Origin: Pseudomonadota bacterium
GTDB taxonomy: Bacteria > Myxococcota_A > Polyangia > Polyangiales > Polyangiaceae
NCBI GenBank assembly: GCA_023402175.1
Contig: JAEXCN010000547.1
Span: 1 to 23,782 of the forward strand
Length of the DNA stretch: 23,782 nucleotides
Direction of reading: 5' to 3'
Shown here: piece after piece, positions 1 to 7,424 of the stretch
How positions within the stretch are numbered: position 1 is the stretch's first letter
Layout: each line of letters opens with the position of its first letter
Program-made: the position numbers and the translations under genes
The notes under the pieces: model-generated
Database searches by the model: none
Seen by the model: the letters and a program-made list of their open reading frames with translations, nothing else
Told to the model about the DNA's origin: nothing

Positions 1-257
1 ACGATCGACAGCGCGAACGTCACGGCGAGCGCGATGCGGATGCGCCGGCCGTCCCAGAAGCGCGCCGGGCCCGAGAGCTTGTCGGGCCTTCCGCCCGGGG
101 TCGTCGCGTGCGGGGCCGTGGGAGCCGCCAGGGCGGCGCCCCGGGTCGGATCGCCGTGGAGGCGGTACCCCCGCGGTTTGCGCACGCGTGGCCGGAGCCC
201 AAACGGGCCTCGCGGCTCGGCCGGCTCGGACCGAGGGGGCTGCGTCTCCCTAGCCAC
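1..257 (-). CDS. N-terminal part of an unknown membrane protein (partial)
   Basis: Only the first ~85 residues are inside the window; the gene runs off the left edge. The chosen start is GTG at 257, because GAAGGG lies 8 nt upstream of it and an in-frame TGA lies a few codons further up. A later GTG at 185 is possible. The first ~60 residues are Pro/Arg/Gly-rich and look cytoplasmic. They are followed by RFWDGRRIRIALAV and a hydrophobic stretch that looks like the start of a transmembrane helix with positive residues on its inner side. Codons in this last part end almost only in G or C, as in the real genes nearby, which supports the frame. The family cannot be named from this fragment; a membrane-bound sensor or transporter is possible. 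Confidence 0.5.
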   Translation of the reverse strand, partial: MARETQPPRSEPAEPRGPFGLRPRVRKPRGYRLHGDPTRGAALAAPTAPHATTPGGRPDKLSGPARFWDGRRIRIALAVTFALSI

Positions 258-279
258 GCGACCGACCCTTCACGCCCAC

Positions 280-285
280 ACCCTA
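280..285 (-). promoter_or_regulatory. possible -10 box of the left-edge gene
   Basis: TAGGGT on the minus strand ends 22 nt before the GTG at 257. This leaves room for a short leader that contains the GAAGGG ribosome site. No convincing -35 box was seen. Confidence 0.25.
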
Positions 286-534
286 GGCCGATCCCTCAGC
301 AAAAACCATGGAATTCCAGGGGTCTGAGCGTCGGCACGGGCATGGCAAGGGCGTGTCTCGGGGGCCGTGATCCCGACGGGTCGCCGGCCCGCCCGCACGG
401 TCCGCTTCTCGGTCCGTCCGCCCACTCGAACCTCCAAGAATTCCGAAGCGCTTTGCAAAAAACTCGCTGCAATTGCTGCCCTCTGGCAAACAAGGTCCAC
501 CCTCGGGCCCTCGGCTCGACGCCCGCGCTGCATC

Positions 535-2334
535 ATGCGAGCTAACATCCGAATGTCTCTGCGTCCGATTGCCTGCCTGCTCCTCGGAACCTGCGGGCTC
601 GCCGGCGGGCTCGCCGCCTGCGGCGAGTCCAAGTCCGAGCCGGTCCCCCCCAAGACGGCCGCGGCTCCGCCCGGATCGGCCGCGCCCGGCCAGGCGCACG
701 CGACGTCGGAAGGGAAGGCCGATGGCGGCGGCAGCCCGGCGACGCCGAGCAAGCTCGAGCCGGTCACGTACGACGGCCCCCTCATCGGCGCACTGTATGG
801 CCAGACGCCGATCATGAGCGACATGGAGTGGCCGAAGAAGGACGAAGACCGCGACAAGAAGGACAAGGGTGCCGTCCGCATCGGATACATCCGACAGGGA
901 CAAAAAGTTCCCGTCCTTCCGGAGCCGCATCCCAAGCAGAACTGCAAGGATGGCTGGTACGAGCTCGTCCAGGGCGGCTTCGTCTGCGGGCGGTACGCGT
1001 CGCTCGACCTCAACCACCCCAAGATCAGGCTCGCGCCGCATCCCCCGGACATGACCGCGGCGCTGCCTTACCAGTACGGCTACAACATCGCCAACGGCAC
1101 GCCGCTCTATCGCACGCTGCCGTCCCGGGAAGAGCGCTTGAAGCTCGAACCGTGGCTCGCGCCGAAGCCGAAGAAGGCGAAGCCGAAGGAGACGGACGAG
1201 GAGAGCGTCGCGTCGTACGGCGAAGACAGCCTCGATGCGGGCGTTCCGCTGACGCTCGCGAAGACGACGACGACGATCACCGCGTCGACGACCGACCCGT
1301 TCGGGCTCGGCGCCGACGAGCTCGATGCCGGGACGCCCTGGTACCTCCGTCAGTACGACGGCGGCAAGCCGCTCATCACCCTCGACGAGCTGAAGGGCGA
1401 AGGCCCGATGGCGAGGCGCATGGTGAAGGGCTTCTTCGTCGCGATCGACAAGGAGCTCACCGAGAAGGGCTCGAAGTGGCTCCGCACCACGAACAGCCTC
1501 ATGGCGCCGTTCGAGCGCATCTTCCTCCACAACTCCGCGAGCAAGTTCCGCGGAATCTGGCTCGACGAAGCTCGCGACGCCGCTGCGGCCACGGCCGATG
1601 CCGGCGCTCCTCCGAGCACGCTCACGAAGAAGCCGACCCCCGACATCTGCAAGCCCGGAAGCAAGTCGCAGGTCGCGATCGTCACCTTCTACAAGGCGAA
1701 GAAGTACATGGTCGGCGCGAGCCGCAAGGCCATGACGACCGGCGATTCGCTCCCGCGGCACTCCGTCGTGAAGCTCACGGGTGACACCGTTTCGGTCAAC
1801 GGCGCGACCTACGGCGAGACCGACGAAGGCTGGTGGATGAAGCTGTCCGAAGGCGTCGTTACGAACCCCGGCAACCCGCCGCGGGATCTCGCGCCGGGCG
1901 AGAAGTGGATCGACGTCAACATCAAGAACCAGACGCTTGTTGCGTTCGAGGGCGACACGCCCGTCTTCGCCACCGCCGTGTCGACCGGCAGGGAAGACAA
2001 GCAGGACAAGGAGAGGGACCACAAGACGCCGACCGGCACGTGGCGCATCCGCGAGAAGCACATCGCGGCCACGATGGACGGCGACGGTGCGACCGACGGT
2101 CCGTACTCGATCGAAGAAGTGCCGTGGATCATGTACTACAGCGGCAGCTACGCGCTCCACGGCGCCTTCTGGCACAACAACTTCGGTCGAACGCAGAGCC
2201 ACGGCTGCGTGAACCTCGCTCCGAACGATGCGAAGGCGATGTTCAACTGGACCGAGCCGCGGATGCCGGACAACTGGCACGGCGTCTGGTCGACCCCAGA
2301 ACGCCCGGGCACGCGCGTCGTCGTCCACGAGTGA
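535..2334 (+). CDS. Lipoprotein L,D-transpeptidase (YkuD domain)
   Basis: Predicted envelope enzyme that makes 3-3 peptidoglycan cross-links or attaches proteins to peptidoglycan. Starting at ATG 535 (599 aa), the N-terminus is a lipoprotein signal with lipobox LAAC (Cys29). An ATG at 553 keeps the same signal and is equally possible; neither has a ribosome site, and the open frame upstream to 367 has no signal-like sequence. After a low-complexity Pro/Ala spacer, residues ~112-158 look like a bacterial SH3-like domain (CKDGWYELVQGGFVCG). Residues ~457-592 are the YkuD catalytic domain with a conserved His (LHG, ~542) and the SHGCVNL motif with the nucleophile Cys558. The ~300 residues between these domains are not recognised and contain Lys/Asp-rich segments. 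YkuD enzymes are often half this length. The gene is alone on its strand and convergent with the PrsW-family gene. Confidence 0.88.
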   Translation: MRANIRMSLRPIACLLLGTCGLAGGLAACGESKSEPVPPKTAAAPPGSAAPGQAHATSEGKADGGGSPATPSKLEPVTYDGPLIGALYGQTPIMSDMEWPKKDEDRDKKDKGAVRIGYIRQGQKVPVLPEPHPKQNCKDGWYELVQGGFVCGRYASLDLNHPKIRLAPHPPDMTAALPYQYGYNIANGTPLYRTLPSREERLKLEPWLAPKPKKAKPKETDEESVASYGEDSLDAGVPLTLAKTTTTITASTTDPFGLGADELDAGTPWYLRQYDGGKPLITLDELKGEGPMARRMVKGFFVAIDKELTEKGSKWLRTTNSLMAPFERIFLHNSASKFRGIWLDEARDAAAATADAGAPPSTLTKKPTPDICKPGSKSQVAIVTFYKAKKYMVGASRKAMTTGDSLPRHSVVKLTGDTVSVNGATYGETDEGWWMKLSEGVVTNPGNPPRDLAPGEKWIDVNIKNQTLVAFEGDTPVFATAVSTGREDKQDKERDHKTPTGTWRIREKHIAATMDGDGATDGPYSIEEVPWIMYYSGSYALHGAFWHNNFGRTQSHGCVNLAPNDAKAMFNWTEPRMPDNWHGVWSTPERPGTRVVVHE

Positions 2335-2472
2335 CAGCGGACGCTGCCAACCGGCAATGAGGCTGTTCCAGTCACTTGCGACCGGGACTCCTCAGAGAGA
2401 CAGATTGAACACGGCGATGGCAGGACAGTTGTTCTCTGAACTGCATCGGCCTCGGCGCTGACACCTCGAGAA

Positions 2473-2598
2473 GAGATTCACAGGGGGACAGGGCGACAGG
2501 GAGATCGGAGGGAGGGGCTTCCTCTCTTTCTTCACCTGGACCCTCGTTGGGCCCTCACGAAACGCGAACCGCTCGCTTCGCGAGCGCTTCACGTTTCG
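2473..2598 (+). repeat. Structured intergenic repeat, left copy
   Basis: The copy begins GAGATTCACAGGG, passes through two GACAGGG units and GGAGGGAGGGGC, then ACCTGGACCCTCGT (2534-2547), and ends in a nested hairpin. The hairpin has an outer stem CGAAACG/CGTTTCG (2558-2564 with 2592-2598) and an inner stem CGCTCGC/GCGAGCG with a TTC loop (2570-2586). A second copy lies in opposite orientation at 2853-2954. No protein-like frame covers it. It sits between two convergent genes, where REP- or BIME-type bacterial repeats are commonly found. Confidence 0.7.
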
Positions 2599-2852
2599 TT
2601 CGGAAGGGAAGATCTCAGTTCCGAGCTCCATCCTTGTTGCGCAAACGGTGCGCTCTCCAAGCTTGGTCCCGAGACCTTCGGGAGGAGGACGCTGGCTCGA
2701 GATCTACCGGTTCGCGTCTCACACGCGGTTTCTTACCGGCGGCGTCGAGCATCCGCCAAGTCACCTCTCCGTCCGACTCCGGCAGCCGGCAAGGACGCTT
2801 GTGCCTGTGCGGGACAACGTTCCAGGTCGAGAGAGAGGCTCAAATTTTCGAG

Positions 2853-2954
2853 CGAAACGCGAAGCGTTTCGGGAGAGGCGACGAGGGTCCAGGTCGGAAC
2901 CGAAGCACGGCCCCTCCCTCTGATCTCCCTGTCCTTTGTCTCCCTGTGAATCTC
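2853..2954 (-). repeat. Structured intergenic repeat, right (inverted) copy
   Basis: Read on the minus strand this has the same order of blocks as the left copy: GAGATTCACAGGG, GACAGGGAGATC, GAGGGAGGGGC, ACCTGGACCCTCGT (2881-2894), then a hairpin CGAAACGC-GAA-GCGTTTCG (2853-2871). Compared with the left copy it lacks the inner stem, so the outer arms are conserved while the hairpin interior differs. The two copies point towards each other across ~255 bp and could pair as one long interrupted inverted repeat. Confidence 0.7.
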
Positions 2955-3047
2955 GCCTCGGGACGTCCGCGGCGAGATCGATAGGGACCAGAGAACAGCA
3001 GTGAGCGACACCTGCAAGCATCAGCGCAGGGAAGCGTCGACAAGCAC

Positions 3048-5081
3048 TCACTCGGCGCTTGCGGCTGCGCGCTGATTCTCGTCGACGCCGAGTCGCTCGC
3101 GGAGCGCGGCGGCGATGGCGTTGACGACGCGCTGCGAAGCAGGTCCGAGGAGGAGTGGACCCGCTTCGCAGTCGAGCTCGACGTGGTTGCCTCGGATCGA
3201 AAAGCCGCGGATCTTGCTCCACGGACGCGCCGCGCCGGCGAACGTGACGCCGTAGGAATCGACGGCGACGTCGAGCGGGACGGCCGCGGAGATCCCGAGC
3301 GCGGCGACGGCGAGGAGGGCGAGCATCGCGCTCGATCCCGCGACGAAGCCGAGTGACGGACGGTGCCGCGCGAGCTGGTAGTACGCGCCGAGGAGAAAGA
3401 TCCCGAACGCGAGCACGTGCAGCAGCACGGCGGAGACCCAGAAGAGCGCCGGGCGCCCGACGCGGAAGAGCGAGCGCTCCTCCGGTCGGATCGCGAGCAT
3501 CTCCTCCGTCACGACGCCGTGCCGGAGCGCTCGGCGGACGAGGACCACGAACGCCGAGGCGAGGCCGACGTTCAGGATGACCGCGAGCAGCCCGGCGCCT
3601 TCGGTCGAGAGCAGGGCGTCGAAGAGCCCGTGACAAGACGCGGCGAGGAGGAGCCACGCGCTCGTGCGCGTCTTCGGGTTCACGAGCTTCGCGCCGAGCG
3701 CGTAACCCCAGAGCGCGCCGAAGAACATGTGAGCGGGCACGCTCATGAAGCAGCGTGCGATGACGAGCGGGGCGTTCAGGCGACCGATCGCGAAGTACCG
3801 GATGTTCTCCGCGGCCGCGAAGCCGAGCGACGCGACGATGCCGTACACGATGCCGTCCACCGGCTCGTCGAACTCGCGGCGGCGGACGGCGAAGTGAGCC
3901 GCAAGGCGCTTCGAGCCTTCCTCCGAGAGCCCGACGACCACGGTGAAGACGACGAACGCGAGCGGGAGGGCGAACGTCTGACCGCCGAACGTCGCGAGGC
4001 TCGGATCGAGCCAAGGTGACGCTCGTGCGAAGCCGGCTTCCAACAGGCCCGCGGGCACGACCGCGAGCGCGCCGAGGAGGAACGTCATCGCGATGAGCCA
4101 CATCGGCTCGGGATGCGCGCGATCGAAGCGCCGCACGAACACGAGCCATGCGAGCGAGAGCACGATCGGAACGACGAGACATGCCATCGCGAGCGCGCGG
4201 TTCGGCGGCAGGCCGGTCGCGTCGACGCGCTTCAGGGGAGGAAGGCGCGGCGTCGTGAGCAGCCGGCGTTCGTGCTGCGCGCGCGCGTACGCCTCGGCGC
4301 CGCTGCCGAACGAGATGTGGAGCGCGGCTGCGTCGTCGAAGCGTGGGCTGCCGAGCGAGACGTGGCCACGAGCGACGACGACGCGCGCGCTCCGCTCCTT
4401 CGCCCCGAGGATGAGCGCCTCGGCGGGCGATCCCTTCTCGCCCCGGACACGGAGCGACGGCCCATCACCCCAGCCGACGAGCGCGCCTTCGCCGAGCTCG
4501 AACGCGGGCTGGGAGCGGACCACGCGGGTACGCCAGCGCGACTCGGGGCTCGATGCCGAGCTCCACATCGGCTCGGCGAGGACGCGGTGCTCGGCGTCGA
4601 CGGGCCATGTCTCGATCGCGCGGAGCACGTCGCCGCGTGTGCCCTCCCAGTATTGCTCTCCGCCGTCGCTGCGGGCGACGAGGCGACTCGAAGGATCCGG
4701 CTTCGCTCCCGCGGCGGCGGGATCGACCTCGAGCAGGAGGAGGGTGCCCGTCCATGTGACGAGCTCGTCGACGCGCGGCGCACGGGCCTCGTCGACGACG
4801 ATGCGGACGTGGCGCTCGTCCTGCGTCACGTCCGCGCCGACCTGTGCGGCGCCGAGGCGACGGAGCACGAGGGCGCGGAGATCCTCGCCGAAGGCCGGCG
4901 CGCGCTGAGGGGCGCCGTCGAGCTCGTACGTCAGCTCGATGTCATCGGTGCCTGCGAGGGCGGAGGCGAGGATCCCGGGCGCACGTTCATTTCGTGGGAT
5001 TGGCGATTCGCAGCCAGCGATCGTGACGAGCAGCGCTGCGAGCGCGGCGACGACGAGGAAGGCTCGAAACAATCCGCTCAT
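3048..5081 (-). CDS. PrsW-family intramembrane protease with SecD-like N-terminal region
   Basis: The protein is 677 aa from the ATG at 5081, which overlaps the pheA stop as ATGA, so translation is probably coupled. Residues 1-24 are a lipoprotein-type signal with lipobox IAGC. Residues ~45-285 resemble the extracytoplasmic P1 region of SecD: IELTYELDG, VLRRLGAAQVG, then RIVVDEAR and TGTLLLLEVDP, and near the end a segment like the one before SecD's first conserved membrane helices (LLTTPRLPPLKR). From ~297 on there are several membrane helices with the PrsW signature: GLSEEGSKR (Glu387, Glu388), AAENIRYF (Glu425), H451 followed by FFGALWGYALG, and CHGLFD (His484). These match the presumed metal ligands of PrsW proteases, which cut membrane anti-sigma factors. 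The last ~65 residues look like a small PH-like domain (RPWSKIRGFSI). The protease call is firm; the SecD and PH likeness is my inference. Confidence 0.85.
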   Translation of the reverse strand: MSGLFRAFLVVAALAALLVTIAGCESPIPRNERAPGILASALAGTDDIELTYELDGAPQRAPAFGEDLRALVLRRLGAAQVGADVTQDERHVRIVVDEARAPRVDELVTWTGTLLLLEVDPAAAGAKPDPSSRLVARSDGGEQYWEGTRGDVLRAIETWPVDAEHRVLAEPMWSSASSPESRWRTRVVRSQPAFELGEGALVGWGDGPSLRVRGEKGSPAEALILGAKERSARVVVARGHVSLGSPRFDDAAALHISFGSGAEAYARAQHERRLLTTPRLPPLKRVDATGLPPNRALAMACLVVPIVLSLAWLVFVRRFDRAHPEPMWLIAMTFLLGALAVVPAGLLEAGFARASPWLDPSLATFGGQTFALPLAFVVFTVVVGLSEEGSKRLAAHFAVRRREFDEPVDGIVYGIVASLGFAAAENIRYFAIGRLNAPLVIARCFMSVPAHMFFGALWGYALGAKLVNPKTRTSAWLLLAASCHGLFDALLSTEGAGLLAVILNVGLASAFVVLVRRALRHGVVTEEMLAIRPEERSLFRVGRPALFWVSAVLLHVLAFGIFLLGAYYQLARHRPSLGFVAGSSAMLALLAVAALGISAAVPLDVAVDSYGVTFAGAARPWSKIRGFSIRGNHVELDCEAGPLLLGPASQRVVNAIAAALRERLGVDENQRAAASAE

Positions 5082-6361
5082 CGTGCCGTCGTTCGTCGCC
5101 CCGCGCGCTGCCGCGTTTCCGCGAGCTCCGTCGCGGGACGCGCAGCACGTGCACGTGTCGCCACTGCTCCGTCTTTCGTCGCCGGACGCGCCGGCGATGA
5201 GACGGTGCTCGGTCGATCCGCGCGCGGATAGCTTCCGATGACCTTCACGAAGTCGGTGCTCTTCGCGACGGCGGCGAGCGCGTGAGCGACCGCGGGATCG
5301 GCCCTGTGACCCTCGACGTCGACGAGGAACACGTAGTGCCACGCGCGGCTTCGGCTCGGGCGCGACTCGATGCGCGTGAGGTTCACGTCGGCGTCCTCGA
5401 GGACGGAGAGCACGCGACGGAGCGCGCCCTTCTGATCGGCGACACCAAAGGCGATCGTCGTCCGATCGTGTCCGGACGGCGGTGCATCTTCACGCGCGAG
5501 CACGACGAATCGCGTCGCGTTTTCGGCGCGGTCCTGGATGTTCTCGCGCACGATCGGCAGATCGTGCATCTCGGCCGCGATCGCTGCCGCGATCGCGGCG
5601 GCGCGGTCGTCGCTCTGCGCCTCGCGCGCGGCCGCTGCCGTCGACGTGGTCTGGACGACCTGCGCACGAGGCAGGTGCTTGGCGAGCCACGACCGGCACT
5701 GCCCGAGCGCCTGGGGATGCGAGTACACCGTCGTGACCTGCGAGAGCGATGCGGCGTGGGAGAGGAGGCAATGCGCGACCGGGAGGACGTACTCCTGCCG
5801 GATGAGCAAGTCGCCCTCGAGCAGCGCGTCCGACGTCATGCTGACGGCGCCCTCGGTCGAGTTCTCGAAGGGGACGACGCCGTACGTCGCGTCCTTGCTC
5901 CCGACGGCCTCGAACACGGCATCAATCGTGGCGCACTCGCGGTAGCGCGCTTGCAGGCCGAACAGGTGGCGCGCGGCGAGCTGGGTGAACGTCCCCTCCG
6001 GACCGAGATACGCAACGCGCAGCGGCTGCTCGACCGAAAGGCATGCGCTCATGACCTCGCGGAAGACGGCGCGGATCGCGTCGGGCGGAAAGCTGCTGCC
6101 GCCTTTCTCGATGAGACGTTCGAGGACGCGCCGCTCGCGCTCAGGATCGTGGAAGACCGGGACGGCGGCGGCGCGCTTGACCTCGGCGATGTCGCGGGCA
6201 ACACCCGCACGTTGTGCGAGCAGCTCGAGGATCTGATCGTCGAGCGAGTCGATCCGCTTTCGCGCATCGCCGAGCCCCGGTACCGCGAGAGCTCCCTGCA
6301 CCGTCCCAGTCCCCACCGGGCCCCCGTTCGAGGGCCGCTTCGTGCCGATTTTGCGCTTCAC
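5078..6361 (-). CDS. pheA: Bifunctional chorismate mutase / prephenate dehydratase (P-protein)
   Basis: Cytoplasmic enzyme that turns chorismate into prephenate and then phenylpyruvate in phenylalanine synthesis. The protein is 427 aa. Residues ~31-110 are an AroQ-type chorismate mutase (RIDSLDDQILELLAQR, then VFHDPERERRVLERL). Residues ~115-295 are the prephenate dehydratase domain (VAYLGPEGTFTQLAA, VPFENSTEGAV, and the TRF motif in ENATRFVVL). Residues ~305-380 are the ACT domain that senses phenylalanine (QKGALRRVLSVL and LTRIESRPS). The last ~45 residues are a low-complexity Ala/Arg/Thr tail not usual for the family. The start is GTG at 6361, with GAGGA 7 nt upstream and an in-frame stop just before it. 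The stop codon overlaps the start of the PrsW-family gene by 4 nt. The gene diverges from the small membrane protein gene with only 34 bp between the two starts. Confidence 0.95.
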   Translation of the reverse strand: MKRKIGTKRPSNGGPVGTGTVQGALAVPGLGDARKRIDSLDDQILELLAQRAGVARDIAEVKRAAAVPVFHDPERERRVLERLIEKGGSSFPPDAIRAVFREVMSACLSVEQPLRVAYLGPEGTFTQLAARHLFGLQARYRECATIDAVFEAVGSKDATYGVVPFENSTEGAVSMTSDALLEGDLLIRQEYVLPVAHCLLSHAASLSQVTTVYSHPQALGQCRSWLAKHLPRAQVVQTTSTAAAAREAQSDDRAAAIAAAIAAEMHDLPIVRENIQDRAENATRFVVLAREDAPPSGHDRTTIAFGVADQKGALRRVLSVLEDADVNLTRIESRPSRSRAWHYVFLVDVEGHRADPAVAHALAAVAKSTDFVKVIGSYPRADRPSTVSSPARPATKDGAVATRARAARPATELAETRQRAGRRTTAR

Positions 6362-6386
6362 GCGTGCATCCTCGCATGACTACGAT
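6357..6386 (+). promoter_or_regulatory. Possible promoter with -10 box next to the start codon
   Basis: TACGAT (6381-6386) ends 9 nt before the ATG at 6396. TTCACG lies 18 nt upstream of it and overlaps the pheA start codon on the other strand. A transcript from here would start within a few bases of the ATG, so the mRNA would be leaderless or nearly so. Confidence 0.4.
6369..6373 (-). promoter_or_regulatory. Ribosome binding site of pheA
   Basis: GAGGA on the minus strand, 7 nt before the GTG start. It decides the start because no ATG is in frame with the domain sequence upstream. Confidence 0.6.
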
Positions 6387-6395
6387 GCGCCAGCG

Positions 6396-6701
6396 ATGCC
6401 CGAAGCCACCGTGCTCTACACCGTGACAGCCGTGGTCGTGCTCGGACTCATCGTCTGGGTCGCAGCGGTGCTGAAGACGGCCCGCGAGCCGTGGGCTCGT
6501 CCGGGCGCGCGGCGGGATTTCGTGGGTGAGGGCGCAACGACGTCGCAGGACGCAGCCGGGGGCGGCGCCGAGCTCGACGCTGCGGCGCGCGACGCGGCCA
6601 AGCCCGACGCGGACTCGACCGCAAGGGCAACCCCGGTCGCGCTCGCGAACGAGGCGAAGGCGAAGACGGCCGCGAAGGGCGACGGCGACGCCGAAGCCTG
6701 A
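6396..6701 (+). CDS. Small single-pass membrane protein, unknown function
   Basis: The protein is 101 aa. Residues ~6-27 are one hydrophobic membrane helix (VTAVVVLGLIVWVAAVL), followed by basic residues (KTAREPWARPGARR), so the remainder probably lies in the cytoplasm. The C-terminal ~60 residues are rich in Ala, Asp and Glu with no recognisable fold. There is no signal-peptide cleavage site. The ATG at 6396 is preferred over the in-frame ATG at 6342 because the longer form would overlap the pheA start region and begin with a non-hydrophobic extension. There is no ribosome site, but a -10-like box sits 9 nt upstream. The gene ends 12 bp from the convergent gene at 6714. I do not recognise a family. 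Confidence 0.6.
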   Translation: MPEATVLYTVTAVVVLGLIVWVAAVLKTAREPWARPGARRDFVGEGATTSQDAAGGGAELDAAARDAAKPDADSTARATPVALANEAKAKTAAKGDGDAEA

Positions 6702-6713
6702 GCTTTCGCGCGG

Positions 6714-7412
6714 CTACTCCTCGAGCGCGATCTTCGACGCGCGGACGACGCCGCGGAGCACGTAGTCGAGATACGTCTCGTTACCCTGGTGCCAGAGCAC
6801 GAACGGGGCGCGCGACGATCCGTTCGCGTCGATGCCGGCGAGCAGCTCGACGCCGCCGAGCACGGGAAGCTCGTAGAGATGCACGAGCGGCGGAATCGCG
6901 CTTTCCTCCTCGAAGCGAGCGATCTCGAAGTCGTCGAACGACTGGATCGCTCCCTTGTGACGCTCGAAATCGAGATGCGCGAGCGGCAAGAGCTCCCAGC
7001 CGGCGTCGACGAGGACCGGGAACACGTCGTCCTCGGCCGATTCGTCGAACGGTACGAGCGACTCGTCCGGGAGGGCATCGATCGACGCGAGGCGCCCGCG
7101 AAGCGCGTCCTTCGCCTTCGTGGCCGACTCGACGCCGCCCCAGAAAGTCTCGAGCACGGCGCCGAGCTCGGCGTCCGATGCACGTCGCCAGAGCCGCTCG
7201 TCCTTCGACGCGAGATCGATCGCGCCGCCTGCGCCGAGCGCCCGCTTCGCCCAATCCGCGGCATCGCCGATCGAAGGGTGATCGGCCGCTGCTTCGACGG
7301 CGAACGCATGCACGAGATGCAGGCGGCTCGCGACGTAGCGGTGCTGTCCGAGCGCGCGGACGAAGCGGACGAGCTCTTCTCCAGTACGGGTGCCGATCTC
7401 GAAGCCGATCAC
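6714..7412 (-). CDS. Conserved-looking cytoplasmic protein, unknown function
   Basis: The protein is 232 aa with no signal peptide or membrane segment. It is acidic, Asp/Glu-rich and has several Trp residues (for example RLWRRASDAEL, FWGGVESATKAKD). Its second half alternates short hydrophobic strands and charged turns (WELLPLAHLDFERHKGAI, FVLWHQGNETYLDYVLRG). This half is loosely like the SMI1/KNR4 type of fold, but I cannot see a defining motif and make no assignment. The start is GTG at 7412, with a strong GAGGAG site 6 nt upstream that overlaps the stop of the MscS-like gene. The two genes are therefore almost surely one operon and translated together. A role linked to the channel is possible but unproven. 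Confidence 0.75.
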   Translation of the reverse strand: MIGFEIGTRTGEELVRFVRALGQHRYVASRLHLVHAFAVEAAADHPSIGDAADWAKRALGAGGAIDLASKDERLWRRASDAELGAVLETFWGGVESATKAKDALRGRLASIDALPDESLVPFDESAEDDVFPVLVDAGWELLPLAHLDFERHKGAIQSFDDFEIARFEEESAIPPLVHLYELPVLGGVELLAGIDANGSSRAPFVLWHQGNETYLDYVLRGVVRASKIALEE

Positions 7413-7418
7413 GGGTCT

Positions 7419-7424
7419 CTCCTC
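7419..7424 (-). promoter_or_regulatory. Strong ribosome binding site overlapping the upstream stop codon
   Basis: GAGGAG on the minus strand, 6 nt before the GTG at 7412. It overlaps the TGA stop (7425-7423) of the MscS-like gene, which points to translation inside one operon. Confidence 0.65.

Larger units (their letters stand above)
2335..3047. other. Non-coding stretch between convergent genes
   Basis: About 710 bp separate the stop codons of the L,D-transpeptidase and PrsW-family genes. Apart from the two inverted repeat copies I see no gene. The short open frames here (for example 2547-2984) run through the repeats and read as low-complexity Arg/Ser sequence. The middle part (2599-2852) has no recognisable feature. 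The repeat hairpins may also act as transcription terminators for both flanking genes. Confidence 0.6.

Noticed and set aside
306..316. Adjacent NcoI and EcoRI sites (CCATGGAATTC), considered as a cloning scar
   Set aside because: The flanking sequence is ordinary genomic DNA with no vector-like content; likely coincidence.
341..356. TGGCA-containing stretch upstream of the L,D-transpeptidase considered as a sigma-54 promoter
   Set aside because: The TTGCW half is missing at the required spacing.
283..2328. 681-aa open frame on the minus strand
   Set aside because: Antisense to the L,D-transpeptidase gene; Arg/Val/Asp-rich with no domain. High GC opens long false frames.
2481..2510. Short GACAGGG repeats considered as a CRISPR or VNTR
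   Set aside because: Only two or three imperfect units with no spacers; part of the larger structured repeat.
2547..2984. 145-aa plus-strand frame in the intergenic region
   Set aside because: Runs through both inverted repeat copies and has no start signal or protein-like sequence.
2761..4182. 473-aa minus-strand frame
   Set aside because: Overlaps the PrsW-family gene in another frame and is strongly Arg-rich; no domain.
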